Part shown: in pieces, positions 17,567-25,985 of the stretch
Layout of the letters: every line of letters starts with the position of its first letter
Numbering within the stretch: the first letter of the stretch is position 1
NCBI RefSeq assembly: GCF_036174265.1
Contig: NZ_CP108055.1
Coordinates: 2,604,001 to 2,668,000 of the forward strand
Source of the DNA: Streptomyces sp. NBC_00285
Lineage (GTDB): Bacteria; Actinomycetota; Actinomycetes; Streptomycetales; Streptomycetaceae
Length of the DNA: 64,000 nt
Direction of reading: 5' to 3'
Made by a program: the position numbers and the translations under genes
Notes under the pieces: model-generated
What the model saw: the letters and a program-made list of their open reading frames with translations, nothing else
Database searches by the model: none
Told to the model about the DNA's origin: nothing

Positions 17567-18133
17567 GTGGGCACTGTCGTCGACGACGCCGCCTCCGTGG
17601 AATTCCATGCCTTCTTCGAGCGCCACTACGCCGAACTGTCCCGCCTCGCCCATCTGCTGACCGGCGAGCCGGACGCCGCCGACGACCTGGCCGCGGACGC
17701 GCTGCTGGCGCTGTGGCACCGCTGGGACCGGGTGCGCGCGGCCGACCATCCGGCGGCCTACGCCCGTGGGGTGGTCGCCAACCTGGCCCGTACCCGCATC
17801 CGCAGTGCGGTCCGGGAGCGCCGGCGCGTCGCCCTGTTCTGGTCCCAGCGCGAGGAGAAGGTTGAGAACCCGGATGTGGCGGGCGTGATCGACGTCCAGG
17901 AGGCCCTGCGCAGGCTGCCGTTCCGCAAGCGGGCGTGTGTCGTGCTGCGGCACGCGTTCGACCTCTCGGAGAAGGACACGGCACTGGCCCTGGGTGTGTC
18001 TGTCGGTACGGTTAAGAGCCAGACCTCGAAGGGGATGGCCGAGTTGCAGCGCCTGCTCGGCACGCAGAGGACTCCGGTGACGATGCACGCCGCGATGGTG
18101 CGCACCGGTGACGCCGGAGGAAGGGACCGATGA
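17567..18133 (+). CDS. SigE family ECF RNA polymerase sigma factor
   Basis: A 188-residue sigma factor. Region 2 is seen as FHAFFERHYAELSRLAHLLT and AADDLAADALLALWHRWDRV; region 4 as LPFRKRACVVLRHAFDLSEK followed by TALALGVSVGTVKSQTSKGM. The SigE-type (SigE_M group) arrangement is typical of Streptomyces. The GTG start has an excellent GAGGAGAGG site. Its stop overlaps the next start (ATGA), so it is coupled to a membrane protein that may be its partner. Unlike the relic at 8192-8748, this sigma factor has both domains intact. Confidence 0.9.
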   Translation: MGTVVDDAASVEFHAFFERHYAELSRLAHLLTGEPDAADDLAADALLALWHRWDRVRAADHPAAYARGVVANLARTRIRSAVRERRRVALFWSQREEKVENPDVAGVIDVQEALRRLPFRKRACVVLRHAFDLSEKDTALALGVSVGTVKSQTSKGMAELQRLLGTQRTPVTMHAAMVRTGDAGGRDR

Positions 18134-18972
18134 CCATGCAGCGGGACGTGCACCGCGATCTGCGCGCCCGGCTGAAGGACTCGGCCGCGGCGCACGAGCC
18201 GAACCGCGAGCTGATCCTGGCCCGGGTCGAGCGTGGCATGTCGGAGCAGACCCGCCCCGACCACCGGGCGACCCGGCCGCCGCTCTACGGCTGGGTGCGG
18301 GTGGTGAGCGCGACCGCAGCGGTCGCCTGTGTGCTGGGCTTCGGCGGTTACGCGGTGGCGTCCGCGGTGAAGGACGACGGGACTCCCGCACAGAAATCGG
18401 TCGCCACCTCGGACACACCCACCCCGTCGCCCGACGCGACGAGCCGCGCACCCCTCCCGCCGGCGAACCCGACGCCGGGCACCACCCCCACGCGGAAGGC
18501 CGAGCGGCCCAGCAGCACGCCCTCTCCCACGGCTAGCACCCCTGCGGGGGCGCGGGCCACCGGCACCGAGGACGGCCCGCTCTGGTCGGACGGCTCGGTG
18601 GGCCAGCACAGCAACGACTTCTGGGCGCAGAGCAATGTCACCTTCAAGACCTCCGAGCAGCTCACCACGCTCACCGTTCAGTTGAAGATCGCCGAGACCG
18701 GCGGTGTCACCGACACCGGAGCCTGGCGCTCGCCGCCCGAGAGCGACTTCACGCTGACGGTCGCCGAGAAGGACGGCTTCCTCGTCTACACCTGGGTGCT
18801 CAAGGACGGCCGTACGGTCCCCAAGGGCGAGTGGGTGTTCGCAGGGCAGTACAACCATCAGCGCGGCGGCCGGGACGCGAAGGACGACAGCTACACGGTG
18901 ACGGCGACCGCGAAGTCCGGCGACCTCGCCGTGAAGGGCGGCTTCGCCGCGCAGGACGACGGGGACTCCTGA
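18130..18972 (+). CDS. Single-pass membrane protein coupled to the ECF sigma factor
   Basis: A 280-residue protein with a short cytoplasmic N-terminal region (DVHRDLRARLKDSAAAHEPN), one membrane segment at about residues 57-78 (VVSATAAVACVLGFGGYAVA), a Pro/Thr/Ser-rich linker and an extracellular beta-rich domain beginning near LWSDGSVGQHSNDFW. The topology and ATGA coupling suit an anti-sigma factor, but no classical zinc-binding HxxxCxxC motif is visible. I therefore call it a candidate regulator or a cell-surface sensor of the sigma factor. The outer domain resembles carbohydrate-binding or surface beta-sandwich domains only in a general way. Confidence 0.7.
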   Translation: MTMQRDVHRDLRARLKDSAAAHEPNRELILARVERGMSEQTRPDHRATRPPLYGWVRVVSATAAVACVLGFGGYAVASAVKDDGTPAQKSVATSDTPTPSPDATSRAPLPPANPTPGTTPTRKAERPSSTPSPTASTPAGARATGTEDGPLWSDGSVGQHSNDFWAQSNVTFKTSEQLTTLTVQLKIAETGGVTDTGAWRSPPESDFTLTVAEKDGFLVYTWVLKDGRTVPKGEWVFAGQYNHQRGGRDAKDDSYTVTATAKSGDLAVKGGFAAQDDGDS

Positions 18973-19298
18973 CCGGCTCTTCACCGGTCCGGCTGAAAAT
19001 CACCCACCGGTGAGGCAACCGATCCGTCGTCAGCGGCAACCAACAGGGCAGAAGGTCCCCTGATGACGGAGCACAGCCCCCTTGAACACCACAGGTTCCC
19101 CCATGGGCACAACCATTCGCCCACCTTTCACGTCCCTCATAGTGCCCACCTGAGCGCGGGCACGTCGTCCGACTCCACAGACCTGCCGGCCTGAGCCCCC
19201 CTCGGCCGGCAGTTGCCGGCAGAGCCCCCCTCGGCCGGCACGAGGAACGCCCCGCCTGTGACGACAGGCGGGGCGTTTCGTCGTTCGGGTCGCGTCCT
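18973..19298. other. Intergenic region after the sigma operon
   Basis: No firm gene is seen. Two copies of a sequence reading GAGCCCCCCTCGGCCGGCA occur near 19192 and 19222, forming a short tandem-like duplication. A 36-codon minus-strand frame (19140-19030, MRDVKGGRMVVP...) is open but lacks a ribosome-binding site and is not claimed. A strong hairpin closes the region at 19246-19278. Confidence 0.4.
19246..19278 (-). terminator. Terminator hairpin of the degraded lyase gene
   Basis: AACGCCCCGCCTGT and ACAGGCGGGGCGTT form a perfect 14-bp stem with a 4-base GACG loop. It lies 20 bases past the stop codon of the minus-strand lyase fragment, the normal place for that gene's terminator. It may also stop transcription from the sigma operon on the other strand. 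Confidence 0.75.
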
Positions 19299-19400
19299 TC
19301 AGTTCATCGTGGAGCCGAGGGTGCCGGAGCCGGTGGCCAGGAAGGTCGTCGCGGGCAGCCTGGCCCCGTCGATCCGCACCTTCTCGTCGCCGAAGCGGCC
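19299..19400 (-). pseudogene. 3' remnant of a pectate-lyase-type gene
   Basis: The minus-strand frame ends with RIDGARLPATTFLATGSGTL and then GSTMN-stop. The intact lyase at 22629-23741 ends SGTLPATTFLTTGSTTIGAT and then MN-stop, so the two tails are clearly related. Only about 30 codons remain; upstream of position about 19400 the similarity stops and the regulatory region of the GH43 gene begins. The terminator hairpin is still in place. This is best explained as the surviving 3' end of a second lyase gene removed by deletion. Confidence 0.7.
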
Positions 19401-19414
19401 TCGGCCCCAACAAC

Positions 19415-19425
19415 CGAAACTTTCG
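19415..19425 (+). promoter_or_regulatory. Candidate LacI-family operator before the GH43 gene
   Basis: CGAAACTTTCG is an inverted repeat (CGAAA/TTTCG around a central C) located about 25 bases before a TTGACG element. Inverted CGAA/TTCG sites are reported for BxlR-type regulators of Streptomyces xylan and xyloside genes. The assignment here is by sequence likeness only. Confidence 0.55.
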
Positions 19426-19450
19426 CTGCTTCTCAGCGCACGCTCATCGA

Positions 19451-19479
19451 TTGACGTGCTGTTTCGCACTGGTGACACT
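19451..19479 (+). promoter_or_regulatory. Candidate promoter of the secreted GH43 gene
   Basis: TTGACG (19451-19456), a 17-bp spacer and GACACT (19474-19479) resemble a vegetative promoter with a weak -10. It lies about 60 bases before the ATG at 19539, leaving space for a leader with the GGAGCG ribosome-binding site. Confidence 0.4.
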
Positions 19480-19538
19480 CCGAAGGCGCGCACAGCCCTC
19501 AACACAAACCCCCACACCCCCACATTCGCAGGAGCGAC

Positions 19539-21737
19539 ATGCGCTCTCGTATCCTCCTCGTTGCCTGTTTCTCGCTACTCCTGGCCCTTCTCACCGCACC
19601 GCCCGGTTCCGCCCACTCAGGAGCACCACCCGTGAACCCTCCCAAGTACGCCGGCTATCTCTTCGCCTACTTCACCGGCGAGGGCACCGCCGACGGCGAG
19701 CAGATCCGCTACGCTCTCAGCCGCGGCAACGACCCCTTGCACTGGCGCGAGCTGAACCAGGGCAGGCCCGTCCTGACGTCGACGATCGGCGAGAAGGGTC
19801 TGCGCGACCCGTTCGTGATCCGCTCCCCCAAGGGCGACAGGTTCTATCTGATCGCCACCGATCTGCGCATGTACCGCAACAGCAGCGGCAGTTGGGACGA
19901 CGTCCAGCGCCACGGCAGCAGGTCGATCATGATCTGGGAGTCCACCGACCTGGTCCACTGGACCGACCAGCGGCTGGCCGAGGTCGCCCCGGGCAACGCG
20001 GGCAACACCTGGGCGCCGGAGGCCTACTGGGACGACAGCCTCGGCGAGTACGTCGTCTTCTGGGCGTCGAAGCTGTACGCCGACGACGACCCCGGCCACA
20101 CGGGATCGACGTACAACAAGATGCTGTACGCGACGACGAAGGACTTCCGCAGCTTCAGCGAGCCGAAGGTCTGGGACGACCCGGGCTACTCCGTCATCGA
20201 CTCGACGGTCGTGAAGCACAGGGGCAGTTACTACCGCTACACCAAGGACGAGCGGGACCCCGCCTCCAGCTCGCCCTGCGCCAAGTTCATCACCGGTGAG
20301 AAGTCGACGAGTCTGACGTCGACGAAGTACGACCTGGTGGCGGACTGCATCGGCAGCGGTGCGATGACCCGCGGCGAGGGGCCGACGGTGTTCCGGTCGA
20401 ACACCGAGAAGAAGTGGTACCTGTTCATCGACGAGTACGGCGGCCGGGGTTACGTGCCCTTCGAGACGACCGACCTCGACTCGGGTACGTGGACGCCGTC
20501 GACGAACTACCAGCTGCCCGCAAGTCCCCGGCACGGCACGGTACTTCCGGTGACGCAGAAGGAGTACGACCGGCTGCTGTCCGCGTATCCGTCCACTCCG
20601 ACCTCGATGGTGGACGCCACGGCCAAGGGCCAGAAGGGGTATGCGATCGTCACGGAGTCCGCCGCGAAGGTCGTGCTGCCGGTGCAGACCGACACCGACC
20701 TCTCGCACCTCGCTCCGCAGATCGCCGTGGGCGAGGGCGCGAGCGTCAGCCCCAGGTCCGGTACCCGGCGCGACTTCCGCAGGCCGCAGACGTACACCGT
20801 GACGGCGGCGGACGGCACCACCCGCAGCTGGACGATCGAGGCCGTGCGGACCGGGAGTCCCGTCCTGCCCGGTCTCAACGCCGACCCGGACGTGCACTAT
20901 CTGGACGGCGAGTACTGGATCTACCCGACGACCGACGGCTTCAACGGCTGGAGCGGGACGCGGTTCAAGGCGTACTCGTCGAAGGACCTGGTCCACTGGA
21001 AGGACCACGGCGTCATCCTCGACCTCGGCGCGGACGTGTCCTGGGCCGACACCTACGCGTGGGCGCCGGCGATCGCCGAGCGGGACGGCAGGTACTACTT
21101 CTATTTCTGCGCCGAGCAGCAGATCGGTGTGGCGGTGGCGGACTCCTCCGCGGGCCCCTTCAAGGACGCGCTGGGCAAGCCGCTGGTGGCGAAGGGCGGT
21201 GCGCTCAAGGGCCAGATGATCGACCCGGCCGTCTTCACGGACGACGACGGGACGTCGTACCTCTACTGGGGCAACGGGCACGGGTACGTGGTGCCGCTGA
21301 ACGACGACATGGTGTCGTACGACCCGGCGAGGATCGAGGACATCACCCCGGACAACTTCCGCGAGGGATCCTTCGTGATCAAGCGGAACGGCACGTACTA
21401 CTTCATGTGGTCCGAGGACGACACACGCAGCGAGAACTACCACGTCGCCTATGCGACGGGACCGTCCCCGCTCGGTCCGTGGACCAAGCGGGGGACGATC
21501 CTGTCCAAGCGTCCCGAGTACGGCATCCTCGCCACCGGCCACCACTCCGTGGTCAACGTCCCCGGCACCGACGACTGGTACATCGTCTATCACCGGTTCG
21601 CCCTGAACGGGCCGGGGAAGGCGGGCGGGGACGGCATGCACCGGGAGACGACCATCGACCGCATGAGGTTCGCGGCGGACGGGTCGATCGAACCGGTGGT
21701 GCCGACCCTCGAAGGGATCAGGCCGGTGCGGAACTAG
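19539..21737 (+). CDS. Secreted two-domain glycoside hydrolase family 43 protein
   Basis: Exported enzyme of 732 residues with a Sec signal peptide ending near GSAHS. It contains two five-bladed GH43 modules. The first (about 35-330) has candidate acid residues D90 (LRDPFV), D221 (VIDSTV) and E280 (RGEGPT). The second (about 440-730) has D449 (NADPDV), D562 (MIDPAV) and E609 (REGSFV). A short cadherin-like or linker segment lies between them. GH43 enzymes act on arabinan, arabinoxylan or arabinogalactan; two complete triads suggest two activities or a joint site. It faces the pectin gene cluster and shares its stop region with the convergent phosphatase gene. Confidence 0.88.
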   Translation: MRSRILLVACFSLLLALLTAPPGSAHSGAPPVNPPKYAGYLFAYFTGEGTADGEQIRYALSRGNDPLHWRELNQGRPVLTSTIGEKGLRDPFVIRSPKGDRFYLIATDLRMYRNSSGSWDDVQRHGSRSIMIWESTDLVHWTDQRLAEVAPGNAGNTWAPEAYWDDSLGEYVVFWASKLYADDDPGHTGSTYNKMLYATTKDFRSFSEPKVWDDPGYSVIDSTVVKHRGSYYRYTKDERDPASSSPCAKFITGEKSTSLTSTKYDLVADCIGSGAMTRGEGPTVFRSNTEKKWYLFIDEYGGRGYVPFETTDLDSGTWTPSTNYQLPASPRHGTVLPVTQKEYDRLLSAYPSTPTSMVDATAKGQKGYAIVTESAAKVVLPVQTDTDLSHLAPQIAVGEGASVSPRSGTRRDFRRPQTYTVTAADGTTRSWTIEAVRTGSPVLPGLNADPDVHYLDGEYWIYPTTDGFNGWSGTRFKAYSSKDLVHWKDHGVILDLGADVSWADTYAWAPAIAERDGRYYFYFCAEQQIGVAVADSSAGPFKDALGKPLVAKGGALKGQMIDPAVFTDDDGTSYLYWGNGHGYVVPLNDDMVSYDPARIEDITPDNFREGSFVIKRNGTYYFMWSEDDTRSENYHVAYATGPSPLGPWTKRGTILSKRPEYGILATGHHSVVNVPGTDDWYIVYHRFALNGPGKAGGDGMHRETTIDRMRFAADGSIEPVVPTLEGIRPVRN

Positions 21738-22534
21738 CTGACGAAGTACGTCGGGTTGGGCAGCTTGAACGTCTTGTCGGCGTAGCCGCCGTCGAGGTCC
21801 GAGTACTGGTCACCGAGGTTGGCGACGATGTCGTACCCGAGGTCCTGCTCGATGTGCTTGCGGGTGCCGCCCTTGTACTGCACGGTCGTGCAGGTCCAGG
21901 TGCCGGGGGTGGCGCAGGCACTCAGGTAGGACGGCGGGTTGGCCTTGTCCTTGAGGAACACGTGGTCGGCGTCGAGGTTCACATCGGCGCCGATCTTCTT
22001 CAGGTTCTGGACGGCGGCGGAGCGCTGCGCCTCGCTCAGGCCCGAGTTGTAGAAGACCTCGACACCCTTCTTCTCGGCGTACTGCACCAGTTCGGCGCTG
22101 CCGAAGACTCCCGGGCGGTCGGCCTTGTTCACGTAGTCGGCCCAAGTGGTGGGGTTGTACGTGTAGTTGTAGCGCTTCTCGTAGTCGAGGCTGAGCAGCA
22201 GCGTGTCGTCGATGTCGAAGACGACGGCCGGCTTGTGGCCCTTGTGGTGCTGCGTCTTGCGGGCGGCCTGGTCGATCTGCTTCTTCACGGCCTTGTCGAC
22301 GGCCGCGAGGTCCTTGGCGTACTGGCTGTCGGGAGACGCCTGGTAGATGCCGTTGGCGTCGGCCGTGGTGCCGTAGTAGGTGTCGATGTCCTTGACCAGG
22401 AGCCCGATGTTGTAGGGCTCGTGCGTGGAGTTGGCCGTGGACTGGTGGGCCGTGGCCGCACCGGCGCCGTACACGGCGATGCCGACGACCGCACAGGCGG
22501 TGGTGGCGGCAGCGATACGCAATGTCTTATGCAT
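21734..22534 (-). CDS. Secreted HAD-family acid phosphatase (class B type)
   Basis: Exported protein of 266 residues. MHKTLRIAAATTACAVVGIA forms the signal segment; the longer upstream frame was rejected because it places a signal peptide in the middle. Catalytic HAD motif I is VFDIDDTLLLS, with nucleophile and acid Asp two residues apart, and the C-terminal Asp-rich segment NLGDQYSDLDGG is motif IV. These fit subfamily IIIB acid phosphatases that release phosphate outside the membrane. It converges with the GH43 gene; the two stop codons overlap in the palindrome CTAG. A role in the pectin cluster is not evident. Confidence 0.88.
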   Translation of the reverse strand: MHKTLRIAAATTACAVVGIAVYGAGAATAHQSTANSTHEPYNIGLLVKDIDTYYGTTADANGIYQASPDSQYAKDLAAVDKAVKKQIDQAARKTQHHKGHKPAVVFDIDDTLLLSLDYEKRYNYTYNPTTWADYVNKADRPGVFGSAELVQYAEKKGVEVFYNSGLSEAQRSAAVQNLKKIGADVNLDADHVFLKDKANPPSYLSACATPGTWTCTTVQYKGGTRKHIEQDLGYDIVANLGDQYSDLDGGYADKTFKLPNPTYFVS

Positions 22535-22628
22535 GACAGAGGTTCTACGCGCGTCACCCCCGTGGGCGCGAGACCCGCCGGGTAAAAAACGGGTCAAGCG
22601 CCCCGGGGCGGGGCCCTGAACGGTGCGA

Positions 22629-23741
22629 TCAGTTCATCGTGGCGCCGATGGTGGTGCTCCCCGTCGTCAGGAAGGTCGTGGCCGGCAGGGTGCCACTGGA
22701 GCTGCGGGCGTTGTACGTCGTCGAGGCGTCCGTCGACTTGAAGGCGGGGGTGCTGATGCCGCTGTCCCAGTTGTTGCCGGACGAGGAGACCTTGGAGCCC
22801 TTGCTGACCGAGCCGCCGCTGTTGCTCACCGCGAGGTTCTTGCCGAGCTTCGCCGAGCTGGTGGCGAAGTAGTAGCCCCACTTGCTTTTGGCGTAGGCGG
22901 TGGTGCGGTTGATGACGATCGCGCCGGTGTTGGAGTTCTCGGTGAAGCCGTTGCCGGCGTTGCCCCAGGCGGCGGAGTTGTTGATGACGTGGGCGACGAC
23001 CTCGCCGTCGCCGCCCAGCTTGTATCCGTTGCCGTCGCCCGCGAAGGCGGAGTCGGACCAGCGGTTGACGCCGTTGCCCATGGACCAGGTGTGCTCGATG
23101 GTGACGGGCGAGGAGAAGGACCAGAAGTCGATCCCGTCATCCGAGTTGTTGTAGAGGCGAGCCCCGGTGATCAGGTTTCCGGTGCCGGAGCCGAACTTCA
23201 CGGCGACGCCGTCGGCGTTCTCCCCGTGGTTCGCGGCGTCGTAGTTGCCGTAGGAGTCGATGTTCCTGACCGTGTTGTTGACGGTCCCGTCGCCGGTGAG
23301 CGTGAAGCCGGAGTCCTTGCCGTTGATCGTCTTGATGTTGTTCCACACCGTCCCGGTGCAGGACTGGCAGACGACCGCGCTGTCCGGGGAGTTCTGGAAG
23401 GTGATGTTGGAGACGTTCCAGTAGTCGGCGGTCAGCTTGAAGATCCAGTCGCCGGCGGGCAGCGAGGACCCGTCGATCTTCACCGTCTCCGAGCCGTAGG
23501 CGGTGAGCGTGATCGCGGACGACGAGGTGCCGTTGGCCGTGGACTGGAGGGTGGCCGTCGGGTAGTAGGTGCCGCCGCGGACCTGGATGACGGTGCCGGC
23601 GGTGGCGTTCTTGATGGCGTTGGACAGGTCGGTCGAGTTGCTGACGACGACCGTCGCGGCCTGGGCCTGGGTGGGGAGTACGGCGAGGCCGGAGCCGAGG
23701 GCGAGGGCTGCCGTGGCGATGAGAGCGGTACGACGAGACAT
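22629..23741 (-). CDS. Secreted pectate lyase, PL9-type right-handed beta-helix
   Basis: Exported enzyme of 370 residues cutting polygalacturonate by beta-elimination. The signal peptide is MSRRTALIATAALALGSGLA up to TQAQA. Repeated parallel beta-helix coils follow, and the segment GDGNGYKLGGDGE matches the PL9 site that carries the catalytic lysine; DGIDFWSFSS and NHGENADGVAVKFGSG are calcium-site segments of the family. The start was set at MSRRTAL, where the signal peptide begins. The tail LPATTFLTTGSTTIGATMN is shared with the remnant at 19299-19400. It follows the esterase gene on the same strand with 55 bp between. Confidence 0.86.
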   Translation of the reverse strand: MSRRTALIATAALALGSGLAVLPTQAQAATVVVSNSTDLSNAIKNATAGTVIQVRGGTYYPTATLQSTANGTSSSAITLTAYGSETVKIDGSSLPAGDWIFKLTADYWNVSNITFQNSPDSAVVCQSCTGTVWNNIKTINGKDSGFTLTGDGTVNNTVRNIDSYGNYDAANHGENADGVAVKFGSGTGNLITGARLYNNSDDGIDFWSFSSPVTIEHTWSMGNGVNRWSDSAFAGDGNGYKLGGDGEVVAHVINNSAAWGNAGNGFTENSNTGAIVINRTTAYAKSKWGYYFATSSAKLGKNLAVSNSGGSVSKGSKVSSSGNNWDSGISTPAFKSTDASTTYNARSSSGTLPATTFLTTGSTTIGATMN

Positions 23742-23796
23742 GGAGTGCGGGTCCTTTCCGTCGTGCTGTTCGGGGAGGGGATTGTCCGGGGCGGGG

Positions 23797-24963
23797 TCAC
23801 AGGACGGCGTCGAGCCAGCCGAAGACCTCGTCCTGCATGCGGTCGACGAAGACATGGCCGAGGTCGGGCCAGGTCTTCAGGTGCAACCGCTCCTCGGCGT
23901 GGCGGGAGTGCCAGACGGCGCGCAGTTTGTCGTGGGCGACCTGTACGCCGTCGGCGGGGAACAGCGGATCGAGCCCGCCGTTGAAGAAGAGCATCGGCCT
24001 GGGTGCGGCGATGCTCGCCACGTCGGGGAAGTCGAGGAACCGGGGAAGCCCGGGGTGGAGCATGTAGTACGACGACTGCCCGCGCAGGGTGTTGTTGCCG
24101 GGCACCATCATGTCCTTGAGGCCGGTCATCCAGCAGACGGACGCCGTGGCCGCGATGTGGTCGGTCAGCGCGGCGGTCTGCCAGGCGCGGTAGGCACCCA
24201 TGGAGAACCCGACGGCACCGACTCTGCGGGCGTCCACCCGGTCGAGACCGGCGAGGAAGCCGGCCGCGCGGGCGTCCTCGCGGGCCATGAGTCCGGCGAG
24301 CGAGGAGCCGAGGTTGTAGAAGTTGCTCGCCAGGGCCTGCTGTTGGTCGTACGCGACCGGTCCGCGGTCGCCCCAGCCGAGCGCGTCCGCGCACAGGACG
24401 ACATAGCCGCGCCGGGCCAGCTCGTCGCCGACGAACCGACCGCTGAAGTACTTGTCCGTCCAGGCCTGCGCGGAGGCGAGCCGGCTGTCGTCGTACCAGG
24501 GCCGGACCAGTTTCTCCTTGCCGATGTCGAACTTCGCCCCGTGGTCGTGGAGAAGCAGCACGGCGGGGAACGGGCCCGGGCCCTGCGGGGTGAGCAGGGC
24601 GGCGCGGACGCGTTCGTGACGGGTCAGGGAGAGGGTCACCAACTCCCGCGTGTATCCGTCCCCTTGGGCGCGGCTGCCGAATTCGGGTGCGTACGGGGTG
24701 CCGTCCTCGCGGTCGACGAGGAGGTGCTCCTCGACCACCGCCCTGGCTCGGGCCCGCCAGGTCCTGAAGTCTCGGATCGGTGAACGCCCCCTGGCCAGTG
24801 GGAAGTTCAGCTCCCGCTTGAGCGCCGGGTGGAAGTCGGGCAGCGGGCCGTCCACGACCCCGGCCTCGGCAGGGCTCACCGCGGCTCCGGCCAGCACGGC
24901 CGCTCCGGCGCCCACCACGAACGCCCGCCTGCCGACGGGGCCCCTCGGGTCACGGGCGCTCAT
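23797..24963 (-). CDS. Exported alpha/beta-hydrolase esterase (Abhydrolase_7/acetyl-esterase-like)
   Basis: A 388-residue hydrolase with a Tat-type N-terminus (GRRAFVVGAGAAVLAG then an Ala-rich cleavage region). The nucleophile Ser is in VGFSMGAYRAWQ, the acid Asp is likely in FFNGGLDPLFPADG, and the His in WPDLGHVFVDRM, giving a complete triad. Placement between a pectate lyase and two pectinesterases suggests it removes acetyl or other ester groups from pectin, but the family also includes xylan esterases and peptidases. Its start overlaps the end of the pectinesterase gene by 14 bases, so the genes are co-transcribed. Confidence 0.78.
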   Translation of the reverse strand: MSARDPRGPVGRRAFVVGAGAAVLAGAAVSPAEAGVVDGPLPDFHPALKRELNFPLARGRSPIRDFRTWRARARAVVEEHLLVDREDGTPYAPEFGSRAQGDGYTRELVTLSLTRHERVRAALLTPQGPGPFPAVLLLHDHGAKFDIGKEKLVRPWYDDSRLASAQAWTDKYFSGRFVGDELARRGYVVLCADALGWGDRGPVAYDQQQALASNFYNLGSSLAGLMAREDARAAGFLAGLDRVDARRVGAVGFSMGAYRAWQTAALTDHIAATASVCWMTGLKDMMVPGNNTLRGQSSYYMLHPGLPRFLDFPDVASIAAPRPMLFFNGGLDPLFPADGVQVAHDKLRAVWHSRHAEERLHLKTWPDLGHVFVDRMQDEVFGWLDAVL

Positions 24964-25984
24964 AGGGCCTCCAGTTCCCGAGGTAGCTCCGCCTGGTGTG
25001 CGTGGCGGCCTCGGCGGTGGTCAGCTGCGGCCGGTTCTCCGGGACCGGAACGACCGCGCCGGGGCCGGAGTTGCCGTACTCCGCAAAGCGCATGGTCTGC
25101 CACGGGTAGGCCTCGCGCATGTTGGTGTAGGGCGCGACCGGGTCGATCCCGGGGCCTATCCGGGAGTTCCGCACGACGAGGGACGGCCAGGCGGTCGTCT
25201 CGTACGACGGGACCCACGGCCGCGCCAGTTTGTACGCCCCGTCCTCTGCAGCGGAGGTGAAGCGGGAGCGGACGGCGAGGATGCCGTACGGGTTGGCGCG
25301 GGCGGTGGAGGGGGCGAAGACCATGCCCTTGGGGGTGAAGTTCACGTCCCGCCGGAGGGTGTGGAAGTGGCAGTCCTCGAAGACGGCGGTGGCCCGGCCG
25401 AAGACGAAGTCGACGTCTCCCTCGATGTGGCAGCGGTGGAAGTACTGCCGGTCGAAGGAGGTGAGCGCGGTCGTCTCGACGAACAGGGTGTCCTGGTGGG
25501 CGAGGAGGCGGACGTTGTCGAAGTGGGTGCGGTCGCCGTAGGTGTAGGCCGCGACCGCCTGGGTGCCGGTGATGTCGGGGTGGTCGGCGCGCAGCCAGTC
25601 GTTGGCGAGGGTGAGGTCGCGGACGGTGAGGCCGGGGGCCGCGGAGGTGAAGGTGGCGGAGCCTGCGGTGCCGTAGGTGCCCGAACCGTCGGGCTTCTGG
25701 GTGCCGTTGGCGTTGTCGTACACGATGACCACGTCACGGGGGTCGCGGGTGGCGCCGCGCACGGTCAGCTCCGCTGCGGAGGCGGGGATGTTCACCACCT
25801 CGCGATAGGTCCCCGGGTGGACGACGACCGTCCGGCCCGGGCCGGTGACCGCGTCGACGGCCGCCTGGACGGAGTCGCCGGGGTGCACATGCAGGACATG
25901 GCGGCCGGAAGCGAAGACGGGTGCGGAGGCGGCCGCTGTCAGGCCGCCCGCGATCCCGGTGAGGAGCGTGCGTCTGCGCAGCAT
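24950..25984 (-). CDS. Exported pectinesterase (CE8), first copy
   Basis: A 344-residue pectin methylesterase that frees carboxylates on homogalacturonan so that lyases can cut it. N-terminus MLRRRTLLTGIAGGLTAAAS looks like a Tat or Sec signal. CE8 motifs are GTYREVVNIP, ITGTQAVAAY, LAHQDTLFVETTALTS, the catalytic GDVDFVFGRATAVFEDCHFH and LARPWVPSYETT. Coding starts one base after the stop of the second CE8 gene. The two copies are similar in design but diverged, so this is an old duplication or dual specificity rather than a recent tandem copy. Confidence 0.92.
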   Translation of the reverse strand: MLRRRTLLTGIAGGLTAAASAPVFASGRHVLHVHPGDSVQAAVDAVTGPGRTVVVHPGTYREVVNIPASAAELTVRGATRDPRDVVIVYDNANGTQKPDGSGTYGTAGSATFTSAAPGLTVRDLTLANDWLRADHPDITGTQAVAAYTYGDRTHFDNVRLLAHQDTLFVETTALTSFDRQYFHRCHIEGDVDFVFGRATAVFEDCHFHTLRRDVNFTPKGMVFAPSTARANPYGILAVRSRFTSAAEDGAYKLARPWVPSYETTAWPSLVVRNSRIGPGIDPVAPYTNMREAYPWQTMRFAEYGNSGPGAVVPVPENRPQLTTAEAATHTRRSYLGNWRPYERP

Positions 25985-25985
25985 C

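Noticed and set aside
19030..19140. 36-codon minus-strand ORF (MRDVKGGRMVVP...)
   Set aside because: No clear ribosome-binding site, family or operon context; listed only as an open frame.
19617..21641. 674-codon minus-strand frame
   Set aside because: Antisense shadow of the GH43 gene; Arg/Val/His-rich translation without domains.
22569..22592. GACCCG/CGGGTC inverted repeat around an A-run
   Set aside because: Short stem with unsuitable loop; possible weak terminator for the PL9 gene but not convincing.
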